DNA of 64,000 nt from Rhodobiaceae bacterium (GTDB taxonomy: Bacteria; Pseudomonadota; Alphaproteobacteria; Rhizobiales; Tepidamorphaceae). Under the pieces are notes generated by a model. It saw only the letters and a list, made by a program, of their open reading frames with translations, had not been told where the DNA came from and ran no database searches. A program made the position numbers and the translations under genes. The stretch spans positions 252,342 through 316,341 of the forward strand of contig JACKJR010000003.1 in NCBI GenBank assembly GCA_020637855.1. The letters run 5' to 3'. Shown here piece after piece: positions 23,808 through 33,160 of the stretch (its first letter is position 1; every line of letters begins with the position of its first letter).

Positions 23808-24508
23808 ACGTCGATGACAAAGCGGTCGGTGCACTGCTCGGCTATGAGTTCGGTGACAAGGGGCTGCTTCGTGAAGCCCTGACGCATGCCAGTGCGGTCG
23901 CGGGAACGGATCGGCCAACATACCAGCGGCTTGAGTTCCTCGGTGACAGGGTGCTTGGTCTCGTTATCGCGGAGATGCTGCACGAAGCCTTTCCGGATGC
24001 CGACGAAGGCGAGCTTTCCCGCCGGCTGACCCAGCTCGTACGCCGGGAGACCTGCGCCAAGGTCGCCAGGGAGATCGGTATCGGCAGGCATATCCTGCTG
24101 GGTGAAGCGGAAAAGCGCACCGGCGCGGAACGCAATCGCGGCATCCTCGCCAATGTTTGCGAATCCGTCATCGGAGCGATTTTCCTCGATGGCGGATACG
24201 ACGCGGCAAAGGCATTCATTGCGGCGAACTGGCACGAATTGATGCTGGAGCCGGACCGTCCGCTGCGCGATCCCAAGACGATGCTTCAGGAATGGACCCA
24301 CAAGGCCGGCCACGGCATTCCGGTCTACCGCACGATCGGACGCGATGGACCTGACCATGCGCCGGTCTTCGTGATGGAAGTGTCTGCCGATGGCGTCGTG
24401 CCGCAACGCGGCAAGGGCAATTCCAAGCGCGCAGCCGAGCAGGCCGCCGCACAGGCTGTGCTTGAGGACGCCGGCGTATGGCCGGTGGACGGTAACGGCG
24501 ATGAATGA
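23804..24508 (+). CDS. rnc: Ribonuclease III
   Basis: A 234-residue double-strand-specific endoribonuclease for rRNA and mRNA processing. The signature RLEFLGDRVLGLVIAE is one residue off the common RLEFLGDSVL (Ser to Arg). The second metal-binding Glu lies in ESVIGAIFLDGG. The C-terminal dsRNA-binding domain ends in KGNSKRAAEQAAAQAVL. It overlaps lepB by 4 bases and era by 8. Confidence 0.96.
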   Translation: MNVDDKAVGALLGYEFGDKGLLREALTHASAVAGTDRPTYQRLEFLGDRVLGLVIAEMLHEAFPDADEGELSRRLTQLVRRETCAKVAREIGIGRHILLGEAEKRTGAERNRGILANVCESVIGAIFLDGGYDAAKAFIAANWHELMLEPDRPLRDPKTMLQEWTHKAGHGIPVYRTIGRDGPDHAPVFVMEVSADGVVPQRGKGNSKRAAEQAAAQAVLEDAGVWPVDGNGDE

Positions 24509-25424
24509 CGAAGTGACCAATAGCGGCGAGGGGACGAAGGCAGGTTTCGTTGCCCTGATCGGTGCGCCCAATGCCGGCAAGTCGACGCTGGTCAACGCCC
24601 TGACCGGCACCAAGGTGTCGATCGTCACGCACAAGGTACAGACGACGCGCGCGCTGATCCGCGGCATCTTCGTCGAAGGTGACGCGCAGATCGTGCTCGT
24701 CGACACGCCGGGCATTTTTTCCCCGAAGCGCCATCTGGAACGCGCCATGGTCAAAACCGCGTGGCGCGGGGCTTCGGATGCCGATCGCATCGCTGTCATC
24801 ATCGATGCAAAGGGCGGCATTACCGAAGAAGTGGCGGACATCCTCGACAGGGCCGGCAGAATCGCGCAGCCGAGGGATCTCGTGCTCAACAAGATCGATC
24901 TGGTGCCGCGCGAGCGCTTGCTCGAACTGGCGCAGTCTGCAAACGAGAAATGCGCTTTCGAACAGACCTTCATGGTCTCGGCGACGAACGGCAGCGGTCT
25001 TGATGACCTCAAGCGCGGGTTGGCTTCGCGGATGCCGTCAGGCCCATGGTTCTATCCCGCAGACCAGGTTTCCGACCTGCCGCTACGTGCTCTGGCCGCA
25101 GAGATCACGCGCGAGAAACTCATCTTGCGCCTGCACGAGGAACTGCCCTACCGCTCAACCGTTGAAACGACACAATGGAAGAACCTGCGCGACGGATCGG
25201 TGCGCATCGAACAGACGATCTATGTGGAGCGCGAAAGCCAGCGCAAGATCGTACTTGGCGAGAAGGGGCGCACGATCAAGGCGATCGGGGCTGCCGCACG
25301 CACCGACATTGCCGAAGCCGCCGAAACCCCGGTGCATCTGTTCCTGTTCGTGAAGGTACGCGAGAACTGGTCGCAGGACCCCGAACGTTACCGCGAGATC
25401 GGGCTCGATTTTTCGGATAGCTGA
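24501..25424 (+). CDS. era: GTPase Era
   Basis: A 307-residue GTPase needed for 16S rRNA maturation and 30S assembly. G1 reads GAPNAGKS (21-28), G3 DTPGIF, G4 NKID; the C-terminal KH domain carries the motif ILGEKGRTIKAIG in the form VLGEKGRTIKAIGAAAR. The start at 24501 overlaps rnc by 8 bases; an earlier frame inside rnc is rejected because the family begins close to GFVALIG. Confidence 0.97.
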   Translation: MNDEVTNSGEGTKAGFVALIGAPNAGKSTLVNALTGTKVSIVTHKVQTTRALIRGIFVEGDAQIVLVDTPGIFSPKRHLERAMVKTAWRGASDADRIAVIIDAKGGITEEVADILDRAGRIAQPRDLVLNKIDLVPRERLLELAQSANEKCAFEQTFMVSATNGSGLDDLKRGLASRMPSGPWFYPADQVSDLPLRALAAEITREKLILRLHEELPYRSTVETTQWKNLRDGSVRIEQTIYVERESQRKIVLGEKGRTIKAIGAAARTDIAEAAETPVHLFLFVKVRENWSQDPERYREIGLDFSDS

Positions 25425-25449
25425 GCAATTCCAGGAGTTGAGCGGGTAT

Positions 25450-25475
25450 AAAAACGATCCAGTGAATCGTTTTTT
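25450..25475 (+). terminator. AT-rich hairpin between era and recO
   Basis: AAAAACGAT pairs with ATCGTTTTT around a 7-base CCAGTGA loop, ending in T6. The stem is A/T-dominated, so it is a weak intrinsic terminator or a structural/processing element within the era-recO transcript. Confidence 0.45.
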
Positions 25476-25533
25476 ACGCGAAATGCGGCTCCGGTTTTCC
25501 GTCCGGAATTGCGCAAAACCAGAAAGACAGACC

Positions 25534-26262
25534 ATGGAATGGGCCGACGACGGCATCATCCTTGGAACCCGCCGCCACGGTGAAACAAGCCTGATCGTCG
25601 AGGCTCTGACACCGGGACACGGACGGCATCTGGGTATCGTCAAGGGCGGGAGGTCGCGGCGTATGCGTGGCACCCTGCAGCCGGGAAACCTGGTACATCT
25701 GGTCTGGCGAGCCCGGCTGGAGGATCATCTTGGCACCTATCAGATCGAGCCGCTGGAAGACCGTGCAGCCGAACTGATCGAGAATCGTACCGTACTTGCA
25801 GGCTTCATGACGATCGCGGCGCACGTCCGCCTGTTGCCGGAACGCGATCCCGGCCCGGATCTGTTCGAGCATTTCGCCGCAACGTACGACATGCTGCCGG
25901 GTGTGCTGGGTGCGCAGGCGGTCGCCATGTTTGAGCGCGATCTTCTTGTCGCGCTGGGCTTCGGCCTTGATCTCGAGACTTGCGCGGCAACAGGCAGCCG
26001 AAATGACCTGATCTATGTTTCACCGAAAACGGGGCGTGCCGTCAGCGCCGAAGCCGGCGCGCCATATGCTGATAAGATGCTGCCGTTGCCGGCTTTCCTG
26101 CGCGCCGATATGCCGGAGCCCGGCGAGGGGGCAAGTGCTGCGGCGCTGGCAGATGCTTTCAGGCTGACCGGGCATTTCCTGTTGCGCCATGTCTGGCTGC
26201 CGCGAGGCGTTTCCCCGCCGGCGGAACGCGAGCGCTACATCGCGCAGGTCACGCGAATCTGA
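25534..26262 (+). CDS. recO: DNA repair protein RecO
   Basis: A 242-residue protein that loads RecA onto SSB-coated DNA with RecR. The N-terminal OB fold shows MEWADDGIILGTRRHGETSLI and GRHLGIVKGGRSRRMRGTLQPG; the helical C-terminal part carries RDLLVALGFGLDLETCAATG. The start at 25534 fits the family; a 32-residue upstream extension crosses the hairpin at 25450 and is rejected. The rnc-era-recO order is conserved. Confidence 0.95.
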   Translation: MEWADDGIILGTRRHGETSLIVEALTPGHGRHLGIVKGGRSRRMRGTLQPGNLVHLVWRARLEDHLGTYQIEPLEDRAAELIENRTVLAGFMTIAAHVRLLPERDPGPDLFEHFAATYDMLPGVLGAQAVAMFERDLLVALGFGLDLETCAATGSRNDLIYVSPKTGRAVSAEAGAPYADKMLPLPAFLRADMPEPGEGASAAALADAFRLTGHFLLRHVWLPRGVSPPAERERYIAQVTRI

Positions 26263-26327
26263 GCCCGTGCAGCTTTCTCCCGCCGCCGAGCCTATTATGA
26301 TGCGGCAAACAGGGAGGAGAAGAAGCG

Positions 26328-26810
26328 ATGAAAAACAGGATCATCCAGTTCGCCGCATGCTGTGCACTGATATGCGCGGCACTCGTATCCGGCACCACCA
26401 AGCAGGCTGCTGCCGGGGGCGATGTCACCGTGTTTTCAGCGAAAGACACGACCTTCGAAGCGGTCGTGCAGGGCCTCAACGATGCCATCGTCAATCGCGG
26501 TTTCACAATCGACTACCATGGCTTCATCGGCGACATGCTGAAGCGCACCGCCGAGGATGTCGGGGCGAAGAAGGAACTCTACAAGGATGCCGAGTTCTTC
26601 ACATTCTGCTCCGCCGTCGTGTCGCGGCGTGTGATGGAGGCCGATATCGGCAATATCGCCTATTGCCCCTATGTCCTGTTCGTCTACGAGGAACAGGACA
26701 TGCCGGGAACGGTCACTGTCGGGTTCCGGCACCTGCCGGAAGGCGGCGGGCGTGATGAGGTCAACGCGCTGTTGGAAGAGATTGCAAAGGAAGCCTCCGA
26801 GGGTTTCTGA
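26328..26810 (+). CDS. Secreted DUF302 protein
   Basis: A 160-residue protein with a Sec signal peptide (MKNRIIQFAACCALICAALVS then TTKQAAA-GGD). The mature part is a DUF302-like alpha/beta domain, with SAKDTTFEAVVQGLNDAIVNRGF as its start; the conserved central stretch FFTFCSAVVSRRVMEAD and IAYCPYVLFVYE contains two cysteines. Family function is unknown; members are periplasmic or membrane associated. It has its own GGAGG ribosome site and lies 65 bases after recO. Confidence 0.82.
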   Translation: MKNRIIQFAACCALICAALVSGTTKQAAAGGDVTVFSAKDTTFEAVVQGLNDAIVNRGFTIDYHGFIGDMLKRTAEDVGAKKELYKDAEFFTFCSAVVSRRVMEADIGNIAYCPYVLFVYEEQDMPGTVTVGFRHLPEGGGRDEVNALLEEIAKEASEGF

Positions 26811-26857
26811 CGCTCGCATGCTTGCTACGCCGGTAGCCTTGGTTTACCCCGGTTTTC

Positions 26858-29131
26858 ATGGGTGACACGCCGATTCTCGACGATGGCGGCATAGAGCCGA
26901 TCGGTCTGCGCGAAGCGCTGGAAGAGCGCTATCTCGCTTACGCGTTGTCGACCATCACGCAGCGCGCCTTGCCGGACGTGCGCGATGGGCTGAAACCGGT
27001 TCACCGGCGGCTTCTCTATGCCATGCGGCTGCTGAAGCTCGATCCCGATCAGGGTTTCAAGAAATGCGCCCGCGTCGTCGGCGACGTCATCGGCAAATAC
27101 CATCCCCATGGCGACCAGGCGGTTTACGACGCGCTGGTGCGCCTGGCGCAATCGTTCGCGCAGCGCTATCCGCTGGTCGATGGGCAGGGCAATTTCGGCA
27201 ATATCGACGGCGATAACGCGGCCGCCATGCGCTACACCGAAGCGCGGCTGACGGAAGTTGCGCGCATCATCCTCGATGGGCTCGACGAGGATGCGGTCGA
27301 TTTCCGCGAGACTTATGACGGCGAGGATCGTGAACCGATCGTGCTGCCGGGCGGGTTCCCGAACCTGCTCGCCAACGGTTCTCAAGGCATCGCAGTCGGC
27401 ATGGCGACCTCGATACCGCCGCATAACGCGGCTGAACTCTGCGATGCCGCGCTGCTGCTGATCAAGAATCCCGACGTGAGCACGGCTGAACTCGTCGAAC
27501 ACGTTCCGGGACCGGATTTTCCGACCGGCGGCGTCATTGTCGAGCCGAAGGACCAGATCCTTGAAGCCTATGAGACCGGGCGCGGCGGCTTCCGCGTGCG
27601 GGCCAGGTGGCACAAGGAGGATACCGGCCGCGGCACCTATGTCGTGGTGGTCACTGAAATTCCGTATCTGGTGCAGAAGTCGCGGTTGATCGAAAAGATC
27701 GCCGACCTGATCACCGAGAAGAAGCTGCCGCTGCTGGCGGATGTGCGCGATGAATCCGCTGAAGACGTGCGCATCGTGCTGGAACCCAGAAGCCGCACGG
27801 TCGACGCCGAAATCCTGATGGCCTCCCTGTTCCGCCTGTCGGACCTTGAATCGCGCATCTCGCTCAACATGAACGTGCTGACGCAAGGCCGCGTGCCCAA
27901 TGTCATCGGGCTGAAACAGGTGTTGCGGGAATGGCTCGACCATCGCCGCGTCGTGTTGCTGCGGCGCACGGCGCACAGGCTTGAACAGATCGCCAAGCGG
28001 CTGGATGTGCTTGAAGGCTATCTGATCGCCTATCTCAATCTTGATGAGGTGATCCGGATCATCCGCGAGGAGGATGAGCCCAAGCCCGCCCTGATCGCGG
28101 CGTTCAACCTGACCGACACGCAGGCGGAAGCCATCCTCAACATGCGGTTGCGCTCGCTGCGCAAGCTTGAGGAAATGGAGATCCGTCGCGAGCACAAATC
28201 GCTTACCGGCGAGCAGCGCGAGCTGAAAGCGCTGCAGCGCGACGAGGGCCTGCAGTGGACCCGTATAGCTGAACAGATTGCCGAAGTGCGCGGCAAGTTC
28301 GGCCCCGATACCGAGCTTGGCAAGCGGCGCTCGGATTTTGGCGAGGCGGGCGAAGCCGATTTCGCCGACATCCAGGAAGCGATGATCGAACGCGAGCCGA
28401 TTACCGTCGTTCTGTCGCAGAAGGGCTGGATACGCGCTCTTAAAGGGCACATTGCGGATGTCTCCGGCCTACAGTTCAAGGCGGGTGACGAACTTGCCCG
28501 TGCCTTCCATGCGCAGACCACCGACAAGGTCATCCTGTTCGCCGAGGATGGCCGCTTTTTCACGCTCGCAGCCGACAAGCTGCCCGGCGGGCGCGGCATG
28601 GGAGAACCGGTGTCGATCATGGTCGATTTTCCGGAGAACGCCAGTGTTGTCGCCGCCTTCGTGCATGACCCCGAGCGCAAGCTGCTGGTGGCAAGCAGCG
28701 AGGGGCGCGGTTTCGTGGTGCCTGAAAAAGACGTCGTGGCGATGACCCGCAAGGGACGTCAGGTGCTCAACGTTGCGTCCGACGCGCCGGCGCGGTTGTG
28801 TGTGCCCGCAGCCGGATCACATGCCGCTGTTCTCGGCGAGAACCGCAAGCTGCTCGTTTTCGCGCTGGACCAGGTGCCGGAAATGGGACGCGGCAAGGGC
28901 GTTCGCTTGCAGAAATACAAGGACGGCGGCGTTGCCGATGTGCGCTGCTTTGCGGCGACGGATGGCCTTACGTGGACAGACCCTGCGGGCCGCGCTTTCA
29001 CGCGCAACCTTGAGGAGCTCGCCGACTGGATCGGCGAGAGGGCTCAGGCAGGCCGCATGGTGCCGAGCGGTTTCCCGCGCGCAAACCGGTTCGGGGCAGG
29101 GGCTCTCGATGGATTGTCCGCCAAAGGCTGA
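26858..29131 (+). CDS. parC: DNA topoisomerase IV subunit A
   Basis: A 757-residue type II topoisomerase subunit that decatenates daughter chromosomes. The catalytic Tyr126 is in AMRYTEARL; the helix-turn-helix HPHGDQAVYDALVRLAQSF precedes it. The C-terminal part has ParC-type blades (for example VVPEKDVVAMTRKGRQVLNV), shorter than in GyrA. In the quinolone-pocket helix the positions equivalent to E. coli Ser80 and Glu84 are Gln87 and Asp91. The partner parE is not in the window. It converges with bpt at a 12-base gap. Confidence 0.95.
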   Translation: MGDTPILDDGGIEPIGLREALEERYLAYALSTITQRALPDVRDGLKPVHRRLLYAMRLLKLDPDQGFKKCARVVGDVIGKYHPHGDQAVYDALVRLAQSFAQRYPLVDGQGNFGNIDGDNAAAMRYTEARLTEVARIILDGLDEDAVDFRETYDGEDREPIVLPGGFPNLLANGSQGIAVGMATSIPPHNAAELCDAALLLIKNPDVSTAELVEHVPGPDFPTGGVIVEPKDQILEAYETGRGGFRVRARWHKEDTGRGTYVVVVTEIPYLVQKSRLIEKIADLITEKKLPLLADVRDESAEDVRIVLEPRSRTVDAEILMASLFRLSDLESRISLNMNVLTQGRVPNVIGLKQVLREWLDHRRVVLLRRTAHRLEQIAKRLDVLEGYLIAYLNLDEVIRIIREEDEPKPALIAAFNLTDTQAEAILNMRLRSLRKLEEMEIRREHKSLTGEQRELKALQRDEGLQWTRIAEQIAEVRGKFGPDTELGKRRSDFGEAGEADFADIQEAMIEREPITVVLSQKGWIRALKGHIADVSGLQFKAGDELARAFHAQTTDKVILFAEDGRFFTLAADKLPGGRGMGEPVSIMVDFPENASVVAAFVHDPERKLLVASSEGRGFVVPEKDVVAMTRKGRQVLNVASDAPARLCVPAAGSHAAVLGENRKLLVFALDQVPEMGRGKGVRLQKYKDGGVADVRCFAATDGLTWTDPAGRAFTRNLEELADWIGERAQAGRMVPSGFPRANRFGAGALDGLSAKG

Positions 29132-29143
29132 ACGGACGGGCTT

Positions 29144-29947
29144 TCAGCCAAACGCTGAATCGGTTGTGAATTCAGGCAGCGGGTCAAGCGGTTCCCCGTC
29201 CTCGCCAACGATGCGCCATCCGCCCGGAAGCAGATGCTCCTGTGGCTGGAAACGGACCTTGTAGCCCATTTTCTGCGATCCACGCACCCAATAGCCGAGG
29301 TAGACGAAGGGCAGGCCGCGTTTCCTTGCGCGCTCGATGTGATCGAGGATCATGAAGGTGCCGAGGCTTCGGCCCTTGGTCTCGGTGTCGAAGAACGAAT
29401 AGACCATCGACAGCCCGTCGCTGAGTTCGTCCGTCAGCGAACAGGCCAACAGCCCGCCTACGCCAAGTCCGGTCAGGGCGCTGTCGGGGCCGCGATGCCG
29501 ATAGGCGATCAGCCGCGTGTTGACGGGGGAATCCTCCACCATCATTCCGTAGTCCAGCACCGACATGTCGGCCATGCCGCCGCCTTCGTGGCGGGCAGCG
29601 AGATAATCGCGGAACAGCGCATATTGCTCGGCATCGGAATGCGGCGCGCGGTCCTCGCCGACGAGATCGCGATTGTGCTTCAGAATGCGGCGCTGGTTGC
29701 GGGTTGGCTTGAAATCATCGACACGAATGCGCACCGAAACGCAGGCACGGCAGCCTTCGCAGGCCGGCCGGTAGGCGATCGACTGACTGCGCCGGAACCC
29801 GCCCTGGGTCAGAATGTCGTTGAGATCAACCGCGCGCTCGCCGGCAAGCTGCGTGAAAACCTTACGCTCGTAGCGCCCGGGCAGGTATGGGCACGGCGTG
29901 GGTGCCGTCAGATAAAACTGGGGTGCGCCGGGTGTGATCTCGCTCAT
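29144..29947 (-). CDS. bpt: Aspartate/glutamate leucyltransferase (Bpt)
   Basis: A 267-residue aminoacyl-tRNA-protein transferase that adds Leu to proteins with N-terminal Asp or Glu, marking them for ClpS/ClpAP degradation. The N-terminal cysteine-bearing blocks TAPTPCPYLPGRYERKVFT and RPACEGCRACVSVRI and the C-terminal DHIERARKRGLPFVYLGYWV match the Bpt/ATE1 family. I chose the ATG at 29947 (MSEITPGAPQF); a longer frame from 30037 would overlap the upstream permease gene by 46 bases and add no conserved sequence. Confidence 0.92.
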   Translation of the reverse strand: MSEITPGAPQFYLTAPTPCPYLPGRYERKVFTQLAGERAVDLNDILTQGGFRRSQSIAYRPACEGCRACVSVRIRVDDFKPTRNQRRILKHNRDLVGEDRAPHSDAEQYALFRDYLAARHEGGGMADMSVLDYGMMVEDSPVNTRLIAYRHRGPDSALTGLGVGGLLACSLTDELSDGLSMVYSFFDTETKGRSLGTFMILDHIERARKRGLPFVYLGYWVRGSQKMGYKVRFQPQEHLLPGGWRIVGEDGEPLDPLPEFTTDSAFG

Positions 29948-29991
29948 GAATTCAGTTTCATGAAAAGATTGTGGCGATTCAAGCTCTGAAA

Positions 29992-31821
29992 TCACATCGC
30001 CAGATATATTGGGGCTGTCATGGTGAATGTCAGCCATAAAAGCAGAACGAGCGGCACGCCGGCTCGCAGGAAATCCGCGAAACGGTAGTGCCCCGGCGCC
30101 ATGACAAGCAGGTTTGTCTGATATCCGATCGGGGTGGCGAAGGAACAGTTCGCCGCCAGGATCACCGTCATGACGAACGTATGCGGACTGGCGCCGAGTT
30201 CCAGAGCGGCGGTTACGGCAATCGGTGTGAACAGTACGGCCGTTGCATTGTTTGACAGAATGTTCGTGAAAACAGCGATAGCCAAAAACAGGGCCGACAA
30301 CAGCACCATTGTCGGTGCGCCGGAGAATGCCGAAACGATGCTGTGCGCAACGAATTCGGCCCCGCCGGTCGCTTCCAGTGCCGCGGCCATGGCCAGTGCC
30401 GAGCCGACCAGCAGATAGATGCGTCGGTCAACCGCGCGGGCGGCCTGGCGGACGTTGAGACAGCCAGAGGCAACCATGGCAAGCGCACCGGCAAGGGCCG
30501 ACAATACGAGAGACAGCATTTCAGTTGCCGCGAGCGCGACCGTGAGCGAGAAAATGAAAATGGCCCACCCGGCGCGGTTATTGATGGGAACCTCGACCGC
30601 AGACCACTCAAGCAGGATCACATCCCGGTTGAGCCGAAGCCTGGCGATGTCTTCACGCTGACCGCCGATCAGCAGGACGTCGCCTGCCTCGAGCCGGATA
30701 TCGCCGATGCGAACACGCGTCATCCGGCTCTGGCGCTGGAAGCCAAGCACGAAGCAACCGGTTGTCGCAGACAGGGCTGCAGCCTCGACCGCTCTGCCGA
30801 CGAGGCGCGAACCCGGCGCCACGACAGCTTCGGCAAGCACCACGTGGTCGCTGACGAAGGGCAGGGCCTCCTCGTCCGACAATTGATCCGGATTGATGAG
30901 TTGCGCGCGTCCGCGCATGGCTTCCATGAGTACCTGACGCGTGGCCGCGACGATTACGGTATCGCCAGGAGCGAGGACAGTATCCTCGAATGGCGGGAGG
31001 ATATTGCGCGGGCCCCGCTGGACCATCAGCACGGTCATGCCCTTCAATTGCGCAAACAAACCAGCGGCAGATCGCGCGCCAACGAGCGGGTGTGCCTCAT
31101 CAAGCGTTATCCGTACGACAAATTGCCGCCCCGACCCTTCGTTTCCCGCCAGTTCCTGCACCAGCGTTGCGCGAGGCGTGAGCATGCGCGGCATTACGAG
31201 CAGGACGTAGATCAGGCCAACGATGACCAGCGGCAGGGCAATTGGCGTGATCTCGAAAAAACCGATCGGGTCCATGCCCATCTCGCGGGCAACGCCTGCG
31301 ACCAGCAGGTTCGTGGAGGAACCGATGAGCGTCATGCTGCCGCCAAGGATGGCAACGAAGGAAAGCGGCATCATGAACCGGCTGGAGGCAATGCGGGCGC
31401 GCGAACCGATCGCGGCCAGAACCGGCAGCATGATGACGACAAGCGGCGTGTTGTTCATGAAGGCGGAGAGCGCGCCGGCAGAAATGAGCAGCAAGCCGAT
31501 TGTGGTGCGCGGGCGGATATTGGCCCGGTTTCCAAGTTTTCGCGTGATGCTGTCGACAGCGCCAGTCTGGAACAGGCCCTGACCGACGACGAGAAGAGCC
31601 AGCACCGTAATCAGTGCGGGATTTGCAAATCCCGCGAGAAGCGTTTCAGGCGAAACCAACGTGCCCGCCGGGCCAGCGAACGGGAAAAAGTGGAATAGCG
31701 CCATGAGAGCAATCACGGTCGCCAGCGCAGTGACCTCGATGCTGACGCGCTCCAGCGCAAAGCCCGCCATTGCGATCGCGATGATCGCAAAGGTCGCCCA
31801 CATGTGGATGTCAGCAGTCAA
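29992..31821 (-). CDS. SLC13-family permease with central TrkA-C (RCK_C) domains
   Basis: A 609-residue inner-membrane transporter. Two halves of hydrophobic helices (residues 1-205 and 410-609) flank two soluble TrkA_C domains (about 215-385), the layout of the SLC13/DASS or CitMHS-like group. GSSTNLLVAG in the first half and SFATPIGYQTNLLV in the second are the SNT sodium/substrate motifs of this family. Substrates in relatives include sulfate, silicate-like anions or dicarboxylates; I cannot choose. The tail of the gene lies 44 bases before the bpt start. Confidence 0.88.
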   Translation of the reverse strand: MTADIHMWATFAIIAIAMAGFALERVSIEVTALATVIALMALFHFFPFAGPAGTLVSPETLLAGFANPALITVLALLVVGQGLFQTGAVDSITRKLGNRANIRPRTTIGLLLISAGALSAFMNNTPLVVIMLPVLAAIGSRARIASSRFMMPLSFVAILGGSMTLIGSSTNLLVAGVAREMGMDPIGFFEITPIALPLVIVGLIYVLLVMPRMLTPRATLVQELAGNEGSGRQFVVRITLDEAHPLVGARSAAGLFAQLKGMTVLMVQRGPRNILPPFEDTVLAPGDTVIVAATRQVLMEAMRGRAQLINPDQLSDEEALPFVSDHVVLAEAVVAPGSRLVGRAVEAAALSATTGCFVLGFQRQSRMTRVRIGDIRLEAGDVLLIGGQREDIARLRLNRDVILLEWSAVEVPINNRAGWAIFIFSLTVALAATEMLSLVLSALAGALAMVASGCLNVRQAARAVDRRIYLLVGSALAMAAALEATGGAEFVAHSIVSAFSGAPTMVLLSALFLAIAVFTNILSNNATAVLFTPIAVTAALELGASPHTFVMTVILAANCSFATPIGYQTNLLVMAPGHYRFADFLRAGVPLVLLLWLTFTMTAPIYLAM

Positions 31822-31918
31822 TCAGGAGATTCCGTTCGCCGTATTTCCAACGGCAACAATAATGCAGGCATATGCCTTGGGCGGGCAATGCACACAGCGT
31901 GCTGATTTGCTGCGGGGC

Positions 31919-33160
31919 TCAAACCGGGCTTTCCGCTGACAAGACGGGGTCGAGACGGGAGACACGCATACCGTTTGCCGTCAGTGCCTGGCGCACTTTG
32001 AGTGCATGGGCCTCGTCGCGGGTCTCTATGGTCATGTCAACGGTAGCGCCGGTCGCCGGCACGTTGAGCAGCATGCGCTGGTGGGATACTTCCAGAATGT
32101 TGGCGCCGGTCTCGCCAACGATGGTCGCGATACGCCCCAGTATGCCCGGCCTGTCGCGCACGGTCACGCGGAACGACACAATGCGCTGCTGACGCTCGAG
32201 GGCACGCACCGTTATGGCCGACAGCATGCGCGGATCGATGTTGCCGCCGCACAGGATTAGCCCGACGCGTTTGTCCGCAAAACGCTCGCGGTTCGACATC
32301 AGGGCCGCCAGTCCGGCAGCACCTGCGCCCTCAGCCATGGTCTTTTGAACCGACAGGAATGCGTAGATTGCGGCCTCGATCGAATCCTCGTCGACGAGAA
32401 TGATCCCCTCTGCAAGCGCGCTGACAATTTCCACGGCTTTTTTCGAGGGGCGCTTTACGGCAATGCCTTCGGCGAGCGTGTCGCCGCCACATTCGGGTTC
32501 CCTGCCGTCCAGAACAGCGGGCATGGCCGGGTACAGTGCGGACTGAACGCCATGGATTTCGATTGCCGGTTTGATCGCTTTTGCGGCCACGGCGACGCCG
32601 GAAATCATGCCGCCGCCGCCGACAGGCACGATGATCGCATCGAGACCGGGGGCATCAGCCAGCATCTCGAGCGCGATCGTGCCCTGGCCGGCCATGACCG
32701 CGGGATCATCATACGGGTGGATGACGACGAGGCCGCGTTCCTCGACGAGGCGCTGCATTACCGCCTCGCAATCGAAGACGGTCTCTCCTTCGAGAACGAT
32801 TTCCGCGCCCCAGCTTTGTGTTGCCGCGACTTTTGAGAACGGCGTGGTCGCTGGCATGATGATGGTTGCGGATATGCCAAGACGAGCAGCATGGCGGGCA
32901 ACGGCCTGCGCGTGATTGCCGGCGGACATGGCGACGACACCGCGCTTGCGCTCGCGGTCGCTCAGAAGGGCAAGCCTGTTGGCGGCGCCACGCTCCTTGA
33001 ATGCGTTGGTGACCTGCAGGTTTTCGTATTTCACGAAAACCTCCGCCCCTGTCAGCATCGAAAGCCTCGGGGCGGCGATGCATGGGGTGTGCAGCACGGC
33101 ATCGCCGATGCGGTCGCGGGCGGCTTCGATATCAGCAAGCGAGATCGGCAATGCGCTCAT
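31919..33160 (-). CDS. ilvA: Threonine ammonia-lyase with ACT domain
   Basis: A 413-residue PLP enzyme that converts threonine to 2-oxobutyrate for isoleucine synthesis or threonine breakdown. PLP binds Lys55 (TNAFKERGAAN) and the phosphate loop PVGGGGMISG. The C-terminal ACT domain (from about 330, VTVRDRPGILGRIATIVGE) suggests amino-acid control. One ACT domain and this length match the short type, sometimes named tdcB-like. Its start overlaps the stop of the secreted hypothetical gene (ATGA). Confidence 0.94.
   Translation of the reverse strand: MSALPISLADIEAARDRIGDAVLHTPCIAAPRLSMLTGAEVFVKYENLQVTNAFKERGAANRLALLSDRERKRGVVAMSAGNHAQAVARHAARLGISATIIMPATTPFSKVAATQSWGAEIVLEGETVFDCEAVMQRLVEERGLVVIHPYDDPAVMAGQGTIALEMLADAPGLDAIIVPVGGGGMISGVAVAAKAIKPAIEIHGVQSALYPAMPAVLDGREPECGGDTLAEGIAVKRPSKKAVEIVSALAEGIILVDEDSIEAAIYAFLSVQKTMAEGAGAAGLAALMSNRERFADKRVGLILCGGNIDPRMLSAITVRALERQQRIVSFRVTVRDRPGILGRIATIVGETGANILEVSHQRMLLNVPATGATVDMTIETRDEAHALKVRQALTANGMRVSRLDPVLSAESPV

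Noticed and set aside
26825..28450. A 541-codon open frame opposite parC
   Set aside because: Shadow of the real parC frame; composition is low-hydrophobic and without recognisable motifs.
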